Positions 57,036 to 64,000 of a DNA stretch of 64,000 nucleotides are shown piece after piece. Origin of the DNA: Boesenbergia rotunda (lineage: Eukaryota; Streptophyta; Magnoliopsida; Zingiberales; Zingiberaceae); NCBI GenBank assembly GCA_024364735.1, contig JAGFNQ010001114.1:787878-851877 (forward strand), in the 5' to 3' direction. How positions within the stretch are numbered: position 1 is the stretch's first letter; each line of letters starts with the position of its first letter. Under the pieces are notes generated by a model. The model was not told where the DNA came from. It worked only from the letters and a program-made list of their open reading frames with translations, and did no database searches. Made by a program: the position numbers and the translations under genes.

Positions 57036-58270
57036 TGTTGGTGCAGGAAGCACCTAAGTCAAACCTAGATTTTGATAATGGCAAAGGGTTCAGAAGTTAA
57101 GGTGTTATTGTGATCTAACAAATCTACTAAGTGTGCAGGTCCTAGGTGCACTAGGCAAGAAGTCCTGGCAAAGGGCTGGTCAGGAAGTCCTGGTCAAGGA
57201 CTGGATAAGAAGATCTGACCGGAAGTTGGGCAAAGAAGTCCTGGTCGTGGACTGGGCAAGAAGTCCTTGCAAAGGGTTGGGCATCGAAGACCTAACCGGA
57301 GGTTGGGCAAAAAGTCCTGGTCGTGGACTGGGCACGAAGACCTGGTCAGGTGGATTGGGCAAAAGTCCAATCGGAGGAGCCGGTTGGCAAAAGGTAAACT
57401 CTCCTGAGAGGAGTAGGTGAGAACGCGTTCCTCGTCGAGGGAACAGTAGGCGTTGGTTCGACCTAGGGTTCCATTTGGGAGACACAAAGTCAGAACCAAG
57501 ACAGCTTAGGCTGTAAAAAATGGCTAACATGTTTGCTTCCTTTTGTTTTGGAACTAACCTTGGTTGCAGGGATCGAAGGACTGATTTTCTACAGTTGAGG
57601 CGCCTCAATGGAGTGAGGCACCTCACTGGGGCTAGGCGCCCGTATGGATACGGGCGCCCCAATGCAAAGGCAAAACAGAAGCAAGCAAAGCAAACTGCCA
57701 TGAAGACTCTGGACGTACTCAGCTCAGGCGCCCGGGACCATACGGGCGCCCCCATCAGCTCAGGCGCCCTGTGAAGATGGATAAGCGCTGACTGAGCCTG
57801 CGGATAAGAGATCGCGCAGCCAAGGCCACGTGTAGGCGCCCCCATGGGTGCTATAAAAGGGGGTTCACCCCCCAAGGCTTCAAACATGATCATTCACAAC
57901 GCTCTAAGCTCTTTCATTCAAGTGCTACGCTCCGGCACGCCCTGACTTCGAGATTCCAGCGCCGACGATGACCCTCTGCTTCGAAATTCGATCCACCTCG
58001 GGCGTCGGTAACGAAAAGTGTTGCATGTTTAATTTTCAGTTCTATTTCTGTACTTAATTTGTAAAACTCTTTTGACGACTATAGAATTGCCCAAAGTAAA
58101 CGGTCAAGGACCGTGAGCCTTGGAGTTGGAGCCGACCGCGACTCCGAACCAAGTAAAACCGACTTGTGTTCGCGTGTGTTCTGTTATTTTCCGCTGCGTA
58201 TTTTCTCTATTCTTCCGAAAAAATTTAATATCGATATTCACCCCCCTTTATCGATTTCTCCGATCCAACA
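57036..58270 (+). repeat. 5' LTR of SIRE-like copia C5
   Basis: Starts TGTTGGTGCAGGAAGC and ends GATCCAACA (1235 bp). The same start is at 63070. U3 contains an array of AAGTCCTGGTC/GGACTGGGCAAG words (57160-57370) and GGCGCC palindromes (57599-57840). TATA CTATAAAAGG is at 57851. Confidence 0.93.
57852..57859 (+). promoter_or_regulatory. TATA box of the C5 LTR
   Basis: GCTATAAAAGGGGG, followed by GTTCACCCCCC. Confidence 0.75.
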
Positions 58271-58284
58271 AGTGGTATCAGAGC
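58271..58284 (+). other. Primer-binding site of C5
   Basis: AGTGGTATCAGAGC, an exact match to the initiator-Met tRNA 3' end, adjacent to the LTR end CCAACA. Confidence 0.95.
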
Positions 58285-58494
58285 GGGTGGCTCAAATTTG
58301 GTGCAACCACCAATTTGAGAGTTTTTTCGGATTTACGAAGTTATTTTAATTTTCTTTTCGAATTTTTCTCGTTAATCGAGGTTGGTGCAACACCACTTGA
58401 TCGTTTTTTTCGTTGTTTATAATTTCTTCCGCACTACTAATCCAAGACTAGTCTTGGAACAAGTTTTCGTTGTTTTTCTTTCTAAGAAAATATT

Positions 58495-60150
58495 ATGGCC
58501 ATGCAAGAGGGTTTCAGCACAGCCAGACCACCGCTCTTCAGTGGAGAAGATTTCTCCTACTGGAAAAGTAGGATGGAAGTCCACCTGAAAACTCAGGTGG
58601 ACATGTGGATAATTATCCAATCTGGCCTGGAGATTCCCAAGAATACAGAAGGAGTGATACAACACTACTCTGAATGGGATGCCTCGTTGAAGAAGAAGAT
58701 CGAGGCTGATGCAAAGGCAACTCAGACGTTGCAATGCGGATTGACCAAGGAAGAGCTGAACCGGGTGGGTCCTTTCAACAGCGCCAAAGAACGTTGGAGC
58801 AAGCTGATTGAGCTGCACGAAGGTACCTCCGACACCAGAATTAGCAGAAGGGATATGTTGCTGAACAGACTCTACACGATAAAGATGAATGAGGAAGAAT
58901 CAGCAGCACAACTCCACACCAGAATCCAGGAACTGATGAATGGGATGCACACAATAGGTCACATGGTAGAGAATCATGATCTAATCAGGTATACCCTAAA
59001 CGCGTTCCCAAGGAACACACTGTGGGCATCTATGGTAGATGTTTACAAGGTTTCCAGGGACCTTTCAATAATTAAATTAGATGAACTTTTTTCAGAATTA
59101 AAATTGCATGAACAGACTAACTCCACAATGGTCGAGAAAAGTATTGCCTTTATTGCAGGTAAATCCCAAGGAAAAGTCGCCAAGAAGAAGCCTCAACTAG
59201 CACCCGAGTCTGACTCGGACTCTGATTCAGAAGATAGTGAAGGGGATCGACCCAAGTTGGTTCGGCTAGCTCGGGACTACTACAAGGAGTTGAAGCATTA
59301 GACAAATAGAAAGAAAGCAAGCCGATTGAAAGAAGATCCAGCTGAACCTTCAACTTCAAAAAGCAAAACCAATGTCACCTGCTATGAATGCGACAAGAAG
59401 GGACATTACAAATCAGAATGCCCAAATCTGAAGGAAGCCAAGAAGACTCGAAGGAAGAAGGCTCTCCAAGCCACCTGGGATGAATCTTCCTCCAAAGAAG
59501 AAGAAGAAGCCCCGCAATCAAATCTTCTCCCCTTAACCGCTTCAAAAGACATCGACACCGGATCAGAATCGGAGCCAGAAGACAGAAGGCTCACAATCTC
59601 GGAAAACGTCCAAATAATGGTAAGAGGTTATTCTGAAATTGAATTATCTAAATTAATTGCTTATTTATCTCGCAACTTGGCGAAAGCTAAAATCCGGGTC
59701 GAGTCCTTCCGATAGGAAGTAAAACTCCTGAAAGACGAAGCCGACTCGAGATCCTTGACCGAGAAGGTTCAAGAAGGAGACTCTACACAAGTTGAAAAGC
59801 TTGAGAAAGAGAATTCCTCCTTGAAAACTCAAGTCAAGGAGCTCAGAGTGGCTTTAGAACGATTCACTTCAGGTTCCAAGGGTCTTGATATGATCCTTGG
59901 AAAACAGAAGTCTGTTCTTAACCGATCTGGATTAGGGTATCGAACCAAGTCTAGACAACGGTCTTATTATGCTGTATTGAACCAACCTAGAACCAAAGTT
60001 CAAGCATGGGTCCCCAAGCTTTGCTTGAACAACCAAGCTGGACCAAATCAGTATTGGATCCCCAAGGACAAGATTCACATCTTGCCTAATCATTATCGAG
60101 GCTATAGTCCAGGGGGAGCCAATTTGAAAATAATTTTCATAATTAAATAA
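58495..60150 (+). pseudogene. C5 gag polyprotein
   Basis: ATG at 58495 (MAMQEGFSTARPPLFSGEDF). A single frame reaches TAA at 60148, with two in-frame stops: TAG at 59299, and TAG at 59713 where element A has CAG. In order: UBN2-type capsid domain (residues 1-225), acidic Ser/Asp patch, CCHC knuckle CYECDKKGHYKSEC (about 59380), acidic region, coiled coil (VEKLEKENSSLKTQVKELR) and GSKGLDMILG...NRSGLGY. It is the better-preserved version of the gag in element A. With two nonsense changes it is unlikely to give full-length Gag. Confidence 0.9.
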
Positions 60151-60834
60151 GTTATTCTTGCAATTTTTTTATTTTTTGCATGCTAATTTTTTATTATTAT
60201 TGCATGATTGCTTGTTTATTTCTTTTTGCAAATTATCATGTTTAGATCTAGGACTGGCTAGACTAAGGACAAAATGACTTAGTTGAAATTTGAACAACCT
60301 AGTATTGGGTGGAGGTGAGATGATAGTACGTTAGGGAAACCATTATGGTAGAACTAGCCGAAGCTACCGATCCAAGACCCAAGCTAGTTAGACCAAAATC
60401 TTTCAAGAAGTAACTTGAAGATGAATTTTCTATAAAAGGCTTTGTCAAGGAAAGGGTTGATGATCCAATAAGGCTACGGCCAAAGAAGGCCTAGTGCCTC
60501 GCCAAGACCTGGAAGCCAATTATAGAAAATCGAATTCACTTTACTATTGTCAGATTTGAATCTAACACAAATTTCAACTAATCTTAGATTCAACCACCTT
60601 TCAAAATAAACTTAAACTTAATTTTCAAAATTAATTTAACCTTTCAAAATTAACCTTGCTATTTTTCAAAATTAAAATCAATATTTCCTTTGAAAACCTG
60701 TCTCACAAAACCCATAAGGTTAACGTGATTGATAACACTAGATTGGGTGAAACAGACTAGGTTGTAAAAATCAATTTAAGCTATCCCTAATTCTAATTGA
60801 TCCAAATCAATAAATACTTTATGTGTAGGAACAT
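60151..60834 (+). other. Gag-pol spacer of C5; possible intron
   Basis: 684 bp with stops in all three plus frames, matching the spacer of element A in position, length and long stretches of sequence. It ends TTTATGTGTAG/GAACATAAAG just before the protease. GTTATT near 60150 would be a weak donor and is not conserved in A. Confidence 0.5.
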
Positions 60835-62296
60835 AAAGATTTGGACCAATGGATGTTGGATAGTGGATACTCCAGACACATGATTGGAGACAAATTGAAA
60901 TTCACCAAACTCAAGTTCAAGAACCTAGGCTCAGTAGCATTTGGCAACAATACTACACTCAAAGTCATTGGGTTAGGTAACATTGAACTCAAATCTGATT
61001 TTGTGATTAAAAAAGGTACTGTTGGTTGAGAATTTCAAATTTAATCTGCTTAGTATAAGTCAATTATGTGATACTGGCTATGTAGTAACATTTACCAACT
61101 CTGACTGCCTAATTAGCAATCTGCAAGACTCAGAAGTCATGCTTAAGGGTACTAGGAAAAACAATGTTTATACTATAAATCTACCTTTAGTACCTAAATG
61201 CCTCTTAACTCAATTAGAAGAATCCAACCTCTGACATAGGAGATTAGGTCACATTAATGTAAGACTAATTTCAAAAATTACTCAACTTGGTCTAATTAAA
61301 GGGATACCAAAAATCAAGAACTATGAAAACACGATATGTAACTCATGTAACTAAGGTAAACAAACCAAGTCTAATCACAAGTCAATTCAATCAGACTTAA
61401 CCCAAACCACACTTGAGCTCCTTCACCTTGACCTATTTGACTCACATGGAGCCAAGTCACTAAGCGGGAATCGATACTGCTTAGTTATTATCGATGATTA
61501 CTCTAGGTTCACCTAGGTTAGGTTCTTAAAAACTAAGGATGAAATCCTAAACCTATTTATTGACTTATGTAAGATAATCGAAAATCAAAATGATACCAAA
61601 ATCAAAAGACTTAGAAGTGATCACGGAGGAGAATTTGAGAATCAAAGGTTTGAGGAATTCTGTAGAATAAATGGATATATTCACGAATTTTCCTGTCCTA
61701 GAACCCCCCAGCAAAATGGGATAGTAGAAAGAAAGAATAGAACCCTACAGGAAGCCGCTAGGACAATGCTCAATGAATTTAACCTAGCTAACCAGTTCTG
61801 GGTGGAAGCAATTAGTACGGCTTGCTATATACAAAATAGGGTTCTAATTAACAAAAAACATAATAAAACTCCCTATGAACTATATTACCATAGACTGCCA
61901 AATCTACATTACCTAAAGGTCTTTGGGTGCAAAGTCCACATCTTGAACACCAAGGACTATCTATATAAATTTCAGTCTAAGTCAACTCCAGGAGTTTTCC
62001 TAGGATATTCAACAACTAGTAGGGCCTATAAAGTCTACAATAAACAAACTAATAAAATTGAAGAAACAACTAACTTAATCTTTGATGATGAGACTAATCC
62101 AAAATCTGATAACCAAAACCTGAACCAATCAAATACTGATCAGGAAGAAAATGAACAAACAAATGAACAATCAATTGAACCACTAGTTGAACCTCTAAAT
62201 GAATTAACTCTTGAACCAACTACTGCATCAACTGAACCAATAAATGAACCAACCCAAGTAGTTGAACGAAATACTGAACCAAACCGTCCAACTTAG
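60835..62296 (+). pseudogene. C5 pol remnant: protease and integrase only
   Basis: The protease starts MLDSGYSRHMIGDKLK (the CSRHMTGD residues are changed). One extra base in an A/G run at about 61012 shifts the frame. It goes on through LLSISQLCDTGYVVTF, a TGA where TGG is expected (61232), a TAA in the zinc region (61352), integrase VIIDDYSRF, a TAG, SDHGGEFENQRFEEFC, PRTPQQNGIVERKNRT, and a Thr/Glu/Pro-rich linker ending at 62296. RT and RNase H are absent: the sequence jumps to the 3' tail at a point equal to about 845 in element A, where some 2 kb are present. Confidence 0.9.
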
Positions 62297-63069
62297 AAAA
62301 TCAGGTTAAGTATCAAGCTTAGAAAATCTAACTTGATCAGATCACTTAACATAACTAATCCTAGCGAAAACTACTGTTTATGACAGTTAGTAAGTAGCTA
62401 ACTGGGTTAGACAGGACCTGAAAAAAAAGATATAATTTGGTTTGGTCCAGTTTATGCTTATTAGAGTTGGTTCAATACAGAACTTCATTTTTTCTCTCTC
62501 TAATTCTTGTTGCTATAATATTTTTTTGATATATGGCAAAGGGGGAGAGAAAGGAAAGGAGAGAAAATATGTTTTTTCAAATTTAATTTTTCAAAATTTT
62601 TATCTCCTTTTCAAAAAGTCAAGCAAATAAATGCTTAAAAATATTTTCAAATCTAAGCATTTCAAAAATGAAATTTTTCTAAGTGTGGAAAACTTGAAAA
62701 ACTTTTTTGAAAATTTTCTAAGTATAAACTTGAAAAACTTTTTTAAAAGTTTTCTAAGTATAAACTTGAAAAACTATTTCTGAAAATTTTCTAAGTATAA
62801 AAGGAAAATTTTTTTCTAAAAGTTTTCTAAGTATAAAAGGAAAAACTTTTTTCTGAAAATTTTCTAAAGTAGGGGAAATTTTTTAATGGGAAAGTTCTGA
62901 TGTGCAAACATTTTCTGGATCTAAAGCACTTAGAAGATTTACAAAACCCACTTATCTTTGAAAAACTCAGGGGGAGAAAACTGAGTAGTGTTTTAGAATT
63001 CGTTGCTTGTTAACAATTTTTTAACTTAACTTTTTGAGCCGTGTTGCCATAAATCAAAAAGGGGGAGAT
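62297..63069 (+). other. 3' tail of C5 with short repeats and polypurine tracts
   Basis: Non-coding. At 62680-62880 there are six or so copies of TTTTCTAAGTATAAACTTGA-like units. Purine tracts lie at 62537-62549 (CAAAGGGGGAGAG), 62968 (CAGGGGGAGAAAA) and 63056-63068 (AAAAAGGGGGAGA). The last, next to the LTR, is the functional polypurine tract by position. Confidence 0.75.
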
Positions 63070-63264
63070 TGTTGGTGCAGGAAGCACCTAAGTCAAACCT
63101 GGATTTTGATAATGGCAAAGGGTTAGAAGTTAAGGTGTTATTGTGATCTAACAAGTCTACTAAGTGTGCAGGAAAAGTCCTAGGTGCACTAGGCAAGAAA
63201 TCCTGGCAAAGGGCTGGGCAGGAAGTCCTGGTCAAGGACTGGGCAAGAAGATCTGACCGGAAAA
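63070..63264 (+). repeat. 3' LTR of C5, first 195 bp
   Basis: TGTTGGTGCAGGAAGCACC and the following 190 bp match the 5' LTR closely (one small gain, GGAAAAGTCC, near 63171). At 63265 it is interrupted by L6 inside the GACCGGAA word that is at 57217 in the 5' LTR. Confidence 0.9.
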
Positions 63265-64000
63265 TGTTGGATCGAGAAACACGATAGAGGGGGGGTGAAT
63301 ATTGTGAAAATCTTTTCGGATAAGTATAAGAGAAAATACGCAGCGGAAATAAAATAGGCACACAAAGAACACAAGTATTTTTACTTGGTTCGGAGTCGCG
63401 GTCGGCTCCTACTCCAAGGCCCACGGTCTTTGATCGTTTACTGCGGGCAAGTCTATAATCGCGCAACGGTTTACAGATTTTGATACAAGAATATTGCAGT
63501 AAATAAAAGAATATACTTTTCATTACCGATGCCCGGTGTGGATCGTACTTCGGAGCAGAGGGTCGTTGTCGACGCTAGAGTCTCGAGATCGGAGTTTGCT
63601 AGAGCAGAGCGCTTGAACGAAAAGCTTAGAGGGGCTGGAAAGTTGTGTTTTTGAAGCCTCGGGGTCGAGCCCCTTTTATAGTGCTCCTGGGGGCGCATGA
63701 GACGTCGGGGGCGCCTGACATGTGCCTTCAGATCGGAGAAACTTCATCCGCAGCTCGGTCAAAGCTTATCCCCTTCGAATCGGCCTCTGGAGCTGACTGG
63801 GGCGCCCACCTTGACTTGGTCCGCTGGCTTCGTGGCTGATTTTGCTTCGACTACCTCTTTGTCTTTGACCTTGGGCGCCCGGGACCTCTCGGGCGCCTAG
63901 CCCAGTGTGGTTTCGAAGCGATTCTTGTTCTTTGCTGTTTTGCCTTTGACCTTGGGCGCCCGGGACCTCCCGGGCGCCTAGCCCAGTTTCCTGTCCCTCT
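63265..64000 (-). repeat. LTR L6 of a related SIRE-like copia, minus strand, inserted in the C5 3' LTR
   Basis: It begins TGTTGGATCGAGAAAC, the inner LTR end in reverse. It holds AGGGGGGGTGAAT, TATA (63674-63681, minus strand) and GGGCGCCCGGGACCT palindromes to the window end. Because its left flank is C5 LTR and not a primer site, it is a 3' LTR of a full insertion or a solo LTR; the right side is off window. Confidence 0.85.

Noticed and set aside
57036..63264. C5 as an intact active element
   Set aside because: Two stops in gag, frameshift and stops in pol, and no RT or RNase H.

Overview
This window is repeat-dominated nuclear DNA from a flowering plant. The evidence is dense nests of plant-type LTR retrotransposons (Ty1-copia with initiator-Met tRNA primer sites, Ty3-gypsy of chromovirus and Tat types with dual RNase H), tRNA-derived SINE-like units, a CACTA transposon end, long AT-rich LTRs and many decayed reading frames. 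Nothing prokaryotic is present. I see no convincing intact host gene. The species cannot be fixed from the sequence; a large-genome plant, possibly a monocot, is only a guess.

Layout. (1) 1-8195: minus-strand SIRE/Maximus-like copia element A, with gag, a stop-filled gag-pol spacer, frameshifted pol and a 1.3-kb 5' LTR. It is inserted in the RT gene of an older minus-strand copia, B (8196-11065). (2) 11191-21640: remains of a minus-strand chromovirus-like gypsy element, G1. It has a 3.5-kb 3' LTR carrying a 30-bp minisatellite and a sliver of gag/protease. This sliver is split by solo LTR X1 (target duplication GTGTA), which is itself split by solo LTR Y1 (TTTCT). (3) 21427-26860: SINE-like units, solo LTR X2 (GGAAA), a GC-rich satellite-like block, a copia 3' LTR with tandem tRNA-like units, and a 384-bp near-perfect palindrome. 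(4) 26860-32034: plus-strand copia X3, 5'-truncated, with one reading frame broken by four stops; its 3' LTR is the parent type of X1 and X2. (5) 32035-35808: minus-strand Tat-like gypsy G2. (6) 35809-38913: mixed AT-rich DNA with a CACTA terminus, an LTR scrap and possibly a gene scrap. (7) 38914-56030: plus-strand Tat-like gypsy G3 with an in-frame gag-to-RT deletion, dual RNase H and integrase. It also carries a long antisense gene with two consensus introns and its own TATA box. G3 has been hit by copia C4 (LTR plus gag only), solo LTR Y2 (GGAAC) and a gag-only Tat element, G4. (8) 56030-57035: chromovirus RT/RNase H fragment G5. (9) 57036-64000: plus-strand SIRE-like C5, which lacks RT and RNase H; its 3' LTR is interrupted at 63265 by a related minus-strand LTR, L6.

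The genes do not form a cellular pathway. They are successive generations of retroelements whose insertion order can be read from nesting and target-site duplications. Most nonsense codons that can be assigned are explained by C-to-T or G-to-A transitions, as expected of methylated, silenced DNA. The points most worth following are the spliced antisense gene of G3, the conserved gag-pol spacer of the SIRE-like elements, the palindrome at 26476-26859, and the gag-only element G4 with its 28-C homopolymer.
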